Positions 7,944 to 16,910 of a DNA stretch of 64,000 nucleotides are shown in pieces. How positions within the stretch are numbered: position 1 is the first letter of the stretch; the number at the start of each line of letters is the position of its first letter. The stretch spans positions 244,097-308,096 of the forward strand of contig NZ_JAOCCU010000001.1 in assembly GCF_029840635.1 (NCBI RefSeq), read 5' to 3'. Made by a program: the position numbers and the translations under genes. Source of the DNA: Mitsuaria sp. GD03876. GTDB taxonomy: Bacteria; Pseudomonadota; Gammaproteobacteria; Burkholderiales; Burkholderiaceae_C. The notes below the pieces were generated by a model, which worked only from the letters and a program-made list of their open reading frames with translations, was not told the origin of the DNA and did not search any database.

Positions 7944-10031
7944 ATGACCCGTCACCTCCTCGCCCGCACCGCCGCGGCCGCGCTCGTCGCGGCCGCGTCC
8001 CTTGGCGCCGCCTCGTCCGTCCTCGCGCAGGCCGCGACGGAGGGACCGCTCGAGCGCCTGCCCTACACCCCCAGCCTGGACACGGCGGCGATGGACCGCT
8101 CGGCCGATCCGTGCGAGGACCTCTACCAATACGCCTGCGGCGGCTGGATGGCGGCCAATCCGATCCCGCCGGACCAGGCGCGCTGGTCGGTCTACGCCAA
8201 GATGGCCAACGAGAACCAGCGCTATCTGTGGGGCATCCTGGACAAGTTCTCGGCCGCCGATCCGGCGCGCAGCGCCAGCCAGGCGCGCATGGGCGACTAC
8301 TTCGCCGCCTGCATGGACGAGGCCGCCGCCGACCGCCAGGCGCTGGCGCCGCTGCGTCCGCTGCTGTCGCGCATCGACGCGCTGTCCGACCGCAAGCAAC
8401 TGCCCGAGCTGCTGGCCGCGCTGCACCTGGCCACCAACAACGAGCGCGTGCTGTTCCGCTTCGCCTCGGGCCAGGACATGGCCGATTCGACGCGGGTGAT
8501 CGCCTTCGCCTACGCCGGCGGCCTGAGCCTGCCGGACCGCGAGTACTACTTCAAGACCGACGAGAAATCGCGCACGCTGCGCGACCAGTTCGTCGCGCAC
8601 GTGGCGCGCAGCTTCGAGCTGCTGGGCGACGCGCCCGACGCGGCGCGCACGCAGGCCAAGCAGGTGCTGGCGATGGAGACCGCGCTGGCGCGCGCCTCGC
8701 TGAGCCGCGTCGACAAGCGCGATCCGTACAAGGGTTTCCATCCGATGAAGGCCGCGGGGCTGCAGGCGCTGACGCCGGGCTTCGACTGGACCGCCTACCA
8801 GCGCGCGCTGGGCGTGGCGCCGCTGGCGGCGTTCAATGTCACCGAGCCGGCGTTCTTCAAGGCCTTCGCCCGGGAACTGCGCCAGCGCGACCTGGCGCAG
8901 CTGCGCAACTACCTGCGCTGGCAGCTGCTGAGCAGCCAGGCGCCGACGCTGGCCGCCCCGGTGGTGCAGGCCAACTTCGAGTTCTTCGGCCAGACGCTGC
9001 AGGGCGTGCCGCAGCTCAAGGCGCGCTGGAAGCGCTGCGTCGAGCTGGTGGACGCGCAGCTGGGCGAGGCGCTCGGCCGGGAATTCGTCGAGCGCAACTT
9101 CAGCCCCGACCTGAAGGACAAGACGCTGACGATGACGCGGCAGATCGAGGACGCGATGGCCGCGCGCATCCAGTCGCTGAGCTGGATGAGCGACACCACC
9201 AAGCAGCGCGCGCAGGAGAAGCTGCATGCGATCGTCAACAAGGTCGGCTACCCGGACCGCTGGCGCGACTACGGGGCGCTGACGGTGGCGCGGGACGACT
9301 TCGCCGGCAACGTGATGCGCGGCAACGCCTTCGAGCTCCAGCGGCAACTGGCCAAGATCGGCAAGCCGCTGGACCGCGGCGAATGGGGCATGACGCCGCA
9401 GACGGTCAACGCGTATTACGACGCGCAGATGAACGACATCAACTTCCCCGCCGGCGTGCTGCAGCCGCCGCTGTTCGATCCGAAGCTGGACGACGCGCCG
9501 AACTACGGCAACACCGGCGGCACGATCGGCCATGAGCTGATCCACGGCTTCGACGACGAGGGCCGGCAGTTCGATGCCAAGGGCAACCTGCGCGACTGGT
9601 GGACGAAGAAGGACGGCAAGTCCTTCGAGCAGCGCGCGGCCTGCGTGACCAAGCAGTACGCGCAGTACGTGGTCGTCGACGACCTGCGCATCAACAGCAA
9701 GCTGACGCTGGGCGAGGACCTGGCCGACCTGGGTGGCCTGGTGCTGGCGCATGCGGCCTGGAAGGCGCAGATCGCGGACCTGCAGCCCAAGCCGGCGGAC
9801 CGCGACGGCCTGACGCCGGAGCAGCGTTTCTTCGTCGGCTTCGCCCAGTGGGACTGCAGCCACGCGCGACCCGAGTACGCGCGGGTGCATGCGTTGACCG
9901 ACCCGCATTCGCCGGGGCGCTACCGGATCAACGGCGTCGCGGTGAACATGCCGGAATTCGAGCAGGCCTTCCACTGCAAGCCCGGCCAGAAGATGGTGAA
10001 GCCGGACGCGGAGCGCTGCCGGATCTGGTGA
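7944..10031 (+). CDS. M13-family zinc metallopeptidase (PepO/neprilysin-like)
   Basis: 695 residues, the full length for the family. An N-terminal signal peptide of ~28 residues (ends VLAQA) sends it to the periplasm or outside. The N-terminal M13 domain starts with the DPCEDLYQYACGGWM motif. The catalytic domain has the zinc motif HELIH (His530, Glu531, His534) followed by GFDDEG, the third ligand in GEDLADLGG, and the family's C-terminal C-x-x-W (CRIW). Such enzymes cut oligopeptides on the amino side of hydrophobic residues. No partner gene is nearby. Confidence 0.93.
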   Translation: MTRHLLARTAAAALVAAASLGAASSVLAQAATEGPLERLPYTPSLDTAAMDRSADPCEDLYQYACGGWMAANPIPPDQARWSVYAKMANENQRYLWGILDKFSAADPARSASQARMGDYFAACMDEAAADRQALAPLRPLLSRIDALSDRKQLPELLAALHLATNNERVLFRFASGQDMADSTRVIAFAYAGGLSLPDREYYFKTDEKSRTLRDQFVAHVARSFELLGDAPDAARTQAKQVLAMETALARASLSRVDKRDPYKGFHPMKAAGLQALTPGFDWTAYQRALGVAPLAAFNVTEPAFFKAFARELRQRDLAQLRNYLRWQLLSSQAPTLAAPVVQANFEFFGQTLQGVPQLKARWKRCVELVDAQLGEALGREFVERNFSPDLKDKTLTMTRQIEDAMAARIQSLSWMSDTTKQRAQEKLHAIVNKVGYPDRWRDYGALTVARDDFAGNVMRGNAFELQRQLAKIGKPLDRGEWGMTPQTVNAYYDAQMNDINFPAGVLQPPLFDPKLDDAPNYGNTGGTIGHELIHGFDDEGRQFDAKGNLRDWWTKKDGKSFEQRAACVTKQYAQYVVVDDLRINSKLTLGEDLADLGGLVLAHAAWKAQIADLQPKPADRDGLTPEQRFFVGFAQWDCSHARPEYARVHALTDPHSPGRYRINGVAVNMPEFEQAFHCKPGQKMVKPDAERCRIW

Positions 10032-10125
10032 GCGGGACGGTGGAGGAAGCGCGGCGGCTCGCGTGAACTGCCGCGCGCGCCGCCTGGGACTGACCGGCCG
10101 ACCGACGCGGAAACGACACACCCGT

Positions 10126-10141
10126 TGCCTCGGGCGAGGCA
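10126..10141. repeat. Small hairpin in the 10032-10324 gap
   Basis: TGCCTC, loop GGGC, GAGGCA. The 293-bp gap between the M13 gene and the GntR gene otherwise holds only the larger hairpin at 10250-10280. No further gene was seen in it. Confidence 0.3.
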
Positions 10142-10249
10142 GCCTATCGACCGATTCCAGTAGGGCATCGCGCGACATACACGTCGATTGACGAGGCGAT
10201 TCGCCGGTGATCGGCGTGTTCATTGCGCTTGGGCAAGAACCGCCCCGAT

Positions 10250-10280
10250 GGCCCCGCGGGAGCGGGAGCCGCGCGGGGCC
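10250..10280. promoter_or_regulatory. 9-bp inverted repeat upstream of the GntR gene
   Basis: GGCCCCGCG (10250-10258) and CGCGGGGCC (10272-10280) are separated by 13 bases and end 44 bases before the GntR start. It could be a self-operator or the terminator of an upstream transcript; there is no T-run. Confidence 0.35.
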
Positions 10281-10324
10281 GTCTCCGTAGAGTGACGGCT
10301 TCCCTGCCCGGACGGAGCGCCGCG

Positions 10325-11014
10325 ATGGCTCGTTTCCCTTACCCGATCAACACGCCGACCTACCTGCGGCTGCGCGACCAGATCCGCGACGACATCGAGG
10401 ACGGCTGCTGGCAGCTCGGCCAGCACCTGACGCTGCAGGAGCTGAGCGCGCATTACGAGGTCAGCAACGTGCCGGTGCGCGAGGCGCTGCTGCAGCTGCA
10501 AGGCGAAGGCATGGTCGACATGCGGATGAACCGGGGCGCGGTGGTGCGGGAGGTCGACGCGCGCTTCATCGGGGAGTACTTCGACGTGCGCGAGGCGCTG
10601 TGGTCGATGCTGATCGCGCAGGCCTGCCGCAACCCGGCGCTGCGCGACGGCCAGCCGTTCCAGCGCGCGTGGGCGCTGCTGCCGCCGGTCGAGGAGGCCG
10701 CCCGCGCCGGCCGCGTGCATGACCTGATGGCGGCGGACGAGCTGCTGCAGCAGGAGCTCGGGCGGCTCGCCGACCACGGCCTGGCCTTCGACCTGCAGGC
10801 CTCGCGCGGCCGGCTGCTGGAGGCGCTGCGGCGCACCCGGCTGGAGCTGTGGGCGCCGGAACTTGAGGCGCTGCCGGTACAGGGCCGGGCGATGCTGCAG
10901 GCGATCGCGCATGGCGACCCGGCCACCGGCGTCGAGGCGGTGCGCCGGCATGTGGCGGCCTTGCGGACCTACGCCTTGCGGCTGCTGAAGCTGCCGTCGG
11001 TGCCGCGGCCCTGA
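10325..11014 (+). CDS. GntR-family transcriptional regulator (FCD type)
   Basis: 229 residues. The N-terminal winged helix (YLRLRDQIRDDIEDGCWQLG, then LQELSAHYEVSNVPVREALLQLQGEGMV) is typical of GntR. The C-terminal helical region (~85-220) fits the FadR/FCD ligand-binding domain, with the family's R-x-A-L motif (FDVREALWSML) although the metal-binding histidines are not obvious. Such proteins are usually repressors released by a small carboxylate. The neighbours (M13 peptidase, Lrp, ilvB) do not reveal the target. It is convergent with the Lrp gene, 7 bases away. ATG 10325 is chosen as it starts just before the winged helix. Confidence 0.85.
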   Translation: MARFPYPINTPTYLRLRDQIRDDIEDGCWQLGQHLTLQELSAHYEVSNVPVREALLQLQGEGMVDMRMNRGAVVREVDARFIGEYFDVREALWSMLIAQACRNPALRDGQPFQRAWALLPPVEEAARAGRVHDLMAADELLQQELGRLADHGLAFDLQASRGRLLEALRRTRLELWAPELEALPVQGRAMLQAIAHGDPATGVEAVRRHVAALRTYALRLLKLPSVPRP

Positions 11015-11021
11015 ACCCGGA

Positions 11022-11489
11022 TCACAGCGGCAGCGAGCTCGCCTTCAGGCAGCGCAGCACGAAGCTGGACTTGCTGTGGCGCACGCCGGGGATCTTGTAG
11101 AGCTTTTCGCGCAGCAGGCGCTCGTAGTCGCGGGTGTCGCGCACGGACAGCCGCAGCACGTAGTCGTAGTCGCCCGAGACCAGGTAGGCATCGATGACCT
11201 CGGGGATCGCCTCGAGGTGGCGCGCGAACTCCGCCATCGCCGCGTCGGTGTGCTTGTTCAGCGTGAGCTGGACGATCAGCTGCTCGGGCCGGCCGATCTT
11301 CTCGGCGTTGACCTTGACGGTGTAGCCCTCGATCACGCCGGATTCCTCCAGCCGCTTGATGCGCGTCCAGCACGGCGAGGTGGTCAGGCCGACCTCCTCG
11401 CTGACCTCCTGCAGGCTCGCGCGGGCATTGCGCTGCAGGGCACGCAGGATGGCGCGGTCGAACTTGTCGAGGTTGATTTGCTGGTCCAT
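11022..11489 (-). CDS. Lrp/AsnC-family regulator
   Basis: 155 residues. An N-terminal helix-turn-helix ([29 protein letters not shown] ... [14 protein letters not shown]) is followed by the RAM ligand-binding domain ([22 protein letters not shown] ... [13 protein letters not shown]). Lrp-type proteins respond to amino acids, commonly leucine. This gene is divergent from the acetolactate synthase gene with 89 bases between the proposed starts, so it most likely controls that gene in response to branched-chain amino acids. That link is inferred from position. Confidence 0.92.
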   Translation of the reverse strand: MDQQINLDKFDRAILRALQRNARASLQEVSEEVGLTTSPCWTRIKRLEESGVIEGYTVKVNAEKIGRPEQLIVQLTLNKHTDAAMAEFARHLEAIPEVIDAYLVSGDYDYVLRLSVRDTRDYERLLREKLYKIPGVRHSKSSFVLRCLKASSLPL

Positions 11490-11578
11490 GGCTGATTGGC
11501 AGGAAGATTTGCTGCGAGCGAGATTCTATGAGGCAAGAACGGCAACCCTTTCCGAGGGGGCGCCGGGATACTGCCCGC

Positions 11579-13375
11579 ATGAACGCATTGATCGACGGCG
11601 CCGAGCTGGGCGCCCTGAGCACCGCCACGCGGGCGGCTTCGACGAACGCCGCGCCGGCCGCGCGCAACGGCGCGCAGACGCTGCTGGACACGCTGGTCGA
11701 GTGCGGCGTGGACACCGTCTTCGGCTACCCCGGCGGCGCGGTGCTGCCGCTGTACGACGCGCTGCACGGCGAGCCGCGGCTGCGCCACATCCTGGTCCGG
11801 CATGAGCAGGCGGCGGTGCATGCCGCCGAGGGTTACGCGCGCAGCACCGGCCGGCTGGGCGTGGTGCTGGTGACCTCGGGGCCGGGCATGAGCAACACGA
11901 CCACCGGGCTGCTGGACGCGCTGTGCGACTCGGTGCCGGTGCTGTGCCTGAGCGGGCAGGTGAACAGCGCGTCGATCGGCACCGATGCCTTCCAGGAATG
12001 CGATGCGCTGGGCATCTCGCGGCCGGTGACGAAATGGAACGCCCAGCTGCGGCCCGGCGGCGATGTCGCGGCGATGGTGCGCAAGGCGGTGGCGCTGGCG
12101 CAGGGCGGGCGGCCCGGGCCGGTGCTGCTGGACGTGCCCAAGGATGTGCAGCTGGCGGTGGTGCCGCCTCGGACGGTGGTGCGGGCCGCGCAGGAGCGGC
12201 TGCCGACGCCGCCGGTGGCGAACGGGCCGGACGCGCGAACGATCGAGCAGGCGGCGGACTGGATCGCCGCGGCGCGCCGGCCGGTGTTCTACGGCGGCGG
12301 CGGGCTGGTCAACGCGGGCGACGCGGCCTGCGCGGACTTCGCCGCGGCGGTCGCGCTGAGCGGCGCGCCCTGCACGCTGACGTTGATGGGGCTGGGCTCG
12401 TTGCCGGCGTCGTCGCCGCAATGGCTGGGGATGCTGGGCATGCACGGCACGCTCGAGGCCAACCTGGCGATGCACCACGCCGACCTGATCGTGTGCGCGG
12501 GCGCGCGTTTCGACGACCGGGTGACGGGTCGCCTGGACAGCTTCGCGCCTGGCGCGCGGGTGATCCATCTGGACATCGATCCGGCGTCGATCGACAAGGT
12601 GCGCCGGGCGGACCTCGCGCTGTGCGGCGACGCGCTCGCCGTGCTGCCGCGCCTGCGCCGCGCGCTGGAGCGGCGGGCGATGCCGGCGGCGCGCCTGGCC
12701 GACTGGTGGTCGACGATCGACGGCTGGCGGGCGCGGCGCTCGCTGGCCTTCGAGGACACGCCGGAGGTGATCGCGCCGCAGGCGCTGATGACGCGGCTGC
12801 GGGCGCAGCTGGCAAGCCGCGACGCGATCGTGTCGACGGACGTGGGCCAGCACCAGATGTGGGCGGCGCAGCACCTGGCTTTCGAGCAGCCGCGGCGCTG
12901 GCTGACCTCCGGGGGCGCGGGGACGATGGGCTACGGGCTGCCGGCGGCGATCGGCGCGCAGGTGGCGCATCCGGACCGGCTGGTCGTGTGCGTCAGCGGG
13001 GACGCGTCGATCCTGATGAACATCCAGGAGCTGGCGACGGCGCGGCAGCACCGGGCGGCGGTGAAGGTCGTGCTGTGCAACAACGGCCACATGGGCATGG
13101 TGCGGCAGTGGCAGGAGCTGCACCATGGCGAGCGCTACAGCCACAGCTACAACGCGTGCATGCCGGACTTCGTGGCGGTGGCGAAAGGCTTCGGCTGGGG
13201 GGCGGCGCGGGTGACGCGGCGGGAGGAGCTGGATGCCGCGCTGGCGGAGTGCCTGGCCAGCGACGGGCCGTTCTTCCTGGACGTGGCGGTGGCGCCGGCG
13301 GAGAACTGCTTCCCGATGATTCCGGCGGGGAAGGGGCATCAGGAGGTGATGCTGGCGGCGCCTCCTCAACCCTGA
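11579..13375 (+). CDS. ilvB: Acetolactate synthase large subunit
   Basis: 598 residues. Thiamine-diphosphate enzyme joining two pyruvates (or pyruvate and 2-ketobutyrate) at the first common step of valine, leucine and isoleucine synthesis. Visible: the N-terminal Pyr domain with catalytic Glu in [15 protein letters not shown], the [14 protein letters not shown] loop, a central FAD/NAD-fold domain, and the C-terminal PP domain with [18 protein letters not shown] ... [12 protein letters not shown]. The small regulatory subunit (ilvN) is not adjacent, unlike most ilvBN or ilvIH operons. ATG 11579 is preferred over 11528 by family alignment; both are open. Confidence 0.92.
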   Translation: MNALIDGAELGALSTATRAASTNAAPAARNGAQTLLDTLVECGVDTVFGYPGGAVLPLYDALHGEPRLRHILVRHEQAAVHAAEGYARSTGRLGVVLVTSGPGMSNTTTGLLDALCDSVPVLCLSGQVNSASIGTDAFQECDALGISRPVTKWNAQLRPGGDVAAMVRKAVALAQGGRPGPVLLDVPKDVQLAVVPPRTVVRAAQERLPTPPVANGPDARTIEQAADWIAAARRPVFYGGGGLVNAGDAACADFAAAVALSGAPCTLTLMGLGSLPASSPQWLGMLGMHGTLEANLAMHHADLIVCAGARFDDRVTGRLDSFAPGARVIHLDIDPASIDKVRRADLALCGDALAVLPRLRRALERRAMPAARLADWWSTIDGWRARRSLAFEDTPEVIAPQALMTRLRAQLASRDAIVSTDVGQHQMWAAQHLAFEQPRRWLTSGGAGTMGYGLPAAIGAQVAHPDRLVVCVSGDASILMNIQELATARQHRAAVKVVLCNNGHMGMVRQWQELHHGERYSHSYNACMPDFVAVAKGFGWGAARVTRREELDAALAECLASDGPFFLDVAVAPAENCFPMIPAGKGHQEVMLAAPPQP

Positions 13376-13436
13376 GGATGCGCCGAGCGGCGCGGCCGCC
13401 TTTCCGTCCGATTCCGACGGCTCGCGCGCCGCAGAA

Positions 13437-13458
13437 TCCCTCGGACGACATCGAGGGA
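13437..13458. promoter_or_regulatory. Inverted repeat just upstream of the Septu-like operon
   Basis: TCCCTCG (13437-13443) and CGAGGGA (13452-13458) flank an 8-base spacer and end 6 bases before the ATG at 13465. It would fold over the leader or ribosome site and may control expression. The function is inferred only. Confidence 0.35.
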
Positions 13459-13464
13459 CAGGAC

Positions 13465-15777
13465 ATGCAGAGATTCAATCGCGGCGACGTGCAACCGCCC
13501 CCCGCACTTCAAAAGGGCTGGGTCTCGTCGAGCCGGAGGGAGTTGGTGGACTTCATGCGATCGAAGAACGTCGTTCGCCGTCAGACCTCCGCGCCACGCC
13601 TCGGCGACATCCGGGGCCTTGAGCCCGGAGAGGGCATGAACGAGGCGCTCGGCGCGCTGTTCCGCCGGCGATGCGCCTTCTGCGAGGCAGCGGTACCCGT
13701 CCGGGCTTATCACTTCCGTCCCGTGAGCGAGGCGTTGCCGGCCCAGGGACAACCGTTGGACCATCTCTACTACGCTTGGCTGGCTACCGCGTGGGAGAAC
13801 ATCTACGCGATCTGCGAGTCCTGCACGCCGTCCAGGCCAGAGTATTTTCCGGTCCAGGGCGCTCGATCCCCGATACCCCGACTGACGCAGCTCAGGAAGT
13901 TCGCCGAAGCGAACTCGGGGCTTTGGGGGCAATCCATCGAAGAGAAACCGCTTCTGCTGGACCCGTGCAGTCGGGTGAACTTCCACCTGCATCTGCTTTC
14001 GCGCTGGGACGGTCATTTGAAGGGGCAGAGCCGGCGAGGCGAAGAAACGATCGAGCACTTCAACCTCAATGCGATGGAACGCGTCGCATCGCGCGCCATC
14101 CATTACCGCGAACGTGTCTCTGCCTTGATCTCCCACGCCGCGCGGGCGACTGGCGAGATCGACCATCTGTTTGACTTCCCGTCGCTGGAGTACGGCGGCA
14201 CTTGGTATTTCCAGTTGCGGCGACTCGCCCTGGCGACGAGTCGAGGAAGGGTGACGCCATCGGACCTGACGCCAAGCCAGATCGGGAGCTTCTTCAAAAA
14301 GCACGTGTTGGTGAGAGGGGGAGCAGAACGCATCCAGGAGGCCTGGCAAGGGTTGATCGCAATTGATGCCGACACCGCCGTGCGGGAGCGCGCGGCGGGA
14401 GCAGAAGGTCCCCGCATCGGCCCATCGCCATCGACGATCAAATCGGTCCGCCTCTCCAACTTCAAGGCCATCGAGGACCTGACCCTGGACATGCCCGCCA
14501 GCCCGTCCGGCACGACAGAGGGCACCGTACCGTCGCTGCTGATCCTTGGCGAGAACGCTGCCGGCAAGAGTTCGATCCTGGAAGCCATCGCGCTCGCCCT
14601 GGTCGATGACGCAGCCCGCGAGGGCTTGCAGGCCGGACAACGCTGGGTGCTCGATCCCGGCTACATGGGAAAGCCGTCGAGCCAGAAGCGCAAGGCGCAG
14701 ATCACGATCGAGGCCACGCGTGGCAAGCGGCGGCTGACCATCGGTTCCGACGGTTCGTTCAAGGCAACGCAGGACAAGACGTGGCAAGCGTTGCCGGTCT
14801 TCGCCTATGGCGCGTTTCGCCACTATCGCTCGGCCGGTCGCGCACGACCGGAAGACGAACACGATCACGTTCGCAATCTGTTCGACGCTGGCGACCTGGC
14901 CAATCCCGAGCAATGGCTGCTGAGCCTCGCCGAGGATCGGTTCAGCATGGTCATCCGCGCCCTGCGCGGCATCCTGTCGATCGAAGGCAAGTTCGATGTC
15001 GTCCAGCGTGACCGCAAGACGGCCACCTGCTACGTGGTGACGCGCGTCGACGCTGATGGCCAACCGATGCGGACACCGCTTCACGCGGTCTCCTCCGGCT
15101 TCCGGTCCGTGCTCGCGATGGCGTGCGACGTGATGCGTGGGCTCATGGACGCCCGCAGATTCCCGGCCTTCGAGTCGTTGGTGACCGCGCACGGCCTCGT
15201 GTTGATCGATGAGGTCGAGGCCCACCTCCATCCCCGCTGGAAGATGCGGATCATGGACGGCCTGCGGGAGGCATTCCCGCGGATGACCTTCATCGCGACG
15301 ACGCATGACCCGCTCTGTCTGCGGGGCATGAACGACGGGGAGGTCGTGGTGCTTCAGCGGATCGCGGGCGAGCACGCTTCATCTTCCGGGCTCCCCGTCT
15401 TCGTGGAGCGGGTGGTCCAACTGCCCGACGTGTCTCAGTTGCGGGTCGACCAGTTGCTCACGTCGGACTTCTTCCAGCTTCACTCCACCGACTCCGCGCG
15501 GATGGAGAAGGACATGGCGCACATGGCGGATCTGCTGGGGACCCCGGAGGGCACTTTGAGTGACGCCGATCGGGCGACGCTCGAAGCGTTCCGACGCGAC
15601 GTGGCCGAGGCGTTGCCGGTCGGCAGCAGCGAAGTTCACCGCGTGGCACAGGAAGCGCTCGCCGAGTATCTCCAGCAGCGGCGTCAAGCCTCGGCGCAGC
15701 GGATGCAAGAGCTCAAGGGCGAGACGCGGCTGCGCATCGTCCAGGCGCTTGGCGGGCAGCGTCATGCGCAAAGTTGA
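13465..15777 (+). CDS. HNH-like domain fused to PtuA/OLD-type ATPase
   Basis: 770 residues in two parts. Residues ~55-300 resemble the PtuB/TIGR02646 HNH family: Cys70-x-x-Cys73 (CAFCE), a histidine in AYHFRPVSE where active relatives have EHYRP, WENIYAICESC, and the family's LLLDP motif. Residues ~340-660 are an ABC/SMC-like ATPase: Walker A GENAAGKSS (362-370), FAYGAFRHYR, the signature-like HAVSSGFRS, Walker B VLIDEVEAHLHP (Asp582, Glu583) and a TTHDP switch. A helical tail follows. In Septu systems PtuA is the ATPase and PtuB the nuclease. Here PtuA seems to carry an extra, partly altered HNH domain. It overlaps the next gene by 14 bases. ATG 13465 follows GAGGGACAGGAC. Confidence 0.82.
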   Translation: MQRFNRGDVQPPPALQKGWVSSSRRELVDFMRSKNVVRRQTSAPRLGDIRGLEPGEGMNEALGALFRRRCAFCEAAVPVRAYHFRPVSEALPAQGQPLDHLYYAWLATAWENIYAICESCTPSRPEYFPVQGARSPIPRLTQLRKFAEANSGLWGQSIEEKPLLLDPCSRVNFHLHLLSRWDGHLKGQSRRGEETIEHFNLNAMERVASRAIHYRERVSALISHAARATGEIDHLFDFPSLEYGGTWYFQLRRLALATSRGRVTPSDLTPSQIGSFFKKHVLVRGGAERIQEAWQGLIAIDADTAVRERAAGAEGPRIGPSPSTIKSVRLSNFKAIEDLTLDMPASPSGTTEGTVPSLLILGENAAGKSSILEAIALALVDDAAREGLQAGQRWVLDPGYMGKPSSQKRKAQITIEATRGKRRLTIGSDGSFKATQDKTWQALPVFAYGAFRHYRSAGRARPEDEHDHVRNLFDAGDLANPEQWLLSLAEDRFSMVIRALRGILSIEGKFDVVQRDRKTATCYVVTRVDADGQPMRTPLHAVSSGFRSVLAMACDVMRGLMDARRFPAFESLVTAHGLVLIDEVEAHLHPRWKMRIMDGLREAFPRMTFIATTHDPLCLRGMNDGEVVVLQRIAGEHASSSGLPVFVERVVQLPDVSQLRVDQLLTSDFFQLHSTDSARMEKDMAHMADLLGTPEGTLSDADRATLEAFRRDVAEALPVGSSEVHRVAQEALAEYLQQRRQASAQRMQELKGETRLRIVQALGGQRHAQS

Positions 15778-16702
15778 TCGGGGTGCCGGCGCGCCCGGCG
15801 CGTTGAGCGCGAAGGATCGGCAAGGGCTCACCGAACTGGATCGCGTCCGCAAGCATCGAAGCACCCCTTCAGCAGGCGGCTTCGAGTTCGCGGCCTACAA
15901 GCATGCCGACGTGAAGCGAAGGCTCGACGATCTCTTTCACGGCAAGTGCGCGTACTGCGAGACCTTCTACGCCGCATCGGCGCCGGTCGATGTGGAGCAC
16001 TATCGCCCGAAGGGCGCGGTCAGCGAGGATCAGACGCACCCCGGCTATTGGTGGCTCGCGATGGCCTGGGACAACTTGCTGCCCAGTTGCATCGACTGCA
16101 ATCGCCGGCGGGAACAGCTCGCGCCCGATGCCTCGACCAGTCTCAAGCAGCTCGCGGTCGATGCCACCGGTCACAACGGATTCCAGCGGGTGCTCTCGGG
16201 GAAGAAGGACAGTTTTCCCCTCGCGTCCGGGGGGCGTCGATTGCTGGCGGAGAGCCAGTCCTACGCTGAGGAGCAGGCGCTGTTGCTGGATCCGACCCGA
16301 GACGATCCGATGGAGCATCTGCGGTTCCATGTTCAATCGCCCATCGGGCTCGTGCTCCCCGCTCGCTCGGGCGGCCGCCCCAGCCAGCGCGGCGCCATGT
16401 CCATCCAGATCTATGGGCTCAATCGGCTGGGATTGGTGCAGGACCGAACGCGGGTGCTCCGCCACCTGGAGTTCCTCGGGGACCTGGCGGTCGACCTGAG
16501 CGCAATGGCGCAGGAACTCGACACCCCTGCGGCTCGGCAGGCGCTGGCCCAGGCAGGCGTTCTTCTGGTCCCTGAACGCCTGGCGCTGCTGCTGGATCGA
16601 ACCCTGGCAGAGATGAAGGGCATGGCGGAGCCGAAGGCGCCGTACTCGACCATGGTTCAAGCGTGGCTCGCCGCCTTTCAAGATCGCCTGATGCAGGCCT
16701 GA
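15764..16702 (+). CDS. PtuB-like HNH endonuclease (TIGR02646 type)
   Basis: 312 residues with an intact treble-clef HNH pattern: Cys62-x-x-Cys65 (CAYCE), VEHYRPKG (Glu78, His79), YWWLAMAWDNLL, Cys109-x-x-Cys112-Asn113. The LLLDP motif and a C-terminal helical region with YGLNR follow, as in PtuB proteins of Septu and of retron Ec78. It would be the DNA- or RNA-cutting arm, held by the ATPase encoded just upstream. The two reading frames overlap by 14 bases, so translation is coupled. No reverse transcriptase or retron RNA is next to it, so this is not a retron. Confidence 0.85.
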   Translation: MRKVDRGAGAPGALSAKDRQGLTELDRVRKHRSTPSAGGFEFAAYKHADVKRRLDDLFHGKCAYCETFYAASAPVDVEHYRPKGAVSEDQTHPGYWWLAMAWDNLLPSCIDCNRRREQLAPDASTSLKQLAVDATGHNGFQRVLSGKKDSFPLASGGRRLLAESQSYAEEQALLLDPTRDDPMEHLRFHVQSPIGLVLPARSGGRPSQRGAMSIQIYGLNRLGLVQDRTRVLRHLEFLGDLAVDLSAMAQELDTPAARQALAQAGVLLVPERLALLLDRTLAEMKGMAEPKAPYSTMVQAWLAAFQDRLMQA

Positions 16703-16910
16703 CGGAGGCGTGATGATGTCGTGATGAATTCGTGCGCTGTTCGCCATGTCGACGTGAAACCGTCGTCAAGAAATCGGGAGGACGCCGCATAGAATCCGCG
16801 CCGATCGCGGGCCCGACAACAACTCCTCGGTGAAGGAAGGGTCCGCACCGGACCGCCGCGTGGCGTCCGCCAGATGAATCGGCGCCGGCTCCCGGCGTCC
16901 GGGAGGAAAG

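Noticed and set aside
11923..13464. Open frame extending the HNH-ATPase upstream to 1284 residues
   Set aside because: It overlaps ilvB in another frame with Gly/Ala/Arg-rich shadow composition; the real protein starts at ATG 13465.
13465..16702. Retron (Ec78-type) interpretation of the PtuA/PtuB pair
   Set aside because: No reverse transcriptase or msr-msd-like RNA region lies next to the pair; the flanks are ilvB and the SpvB-like gene.
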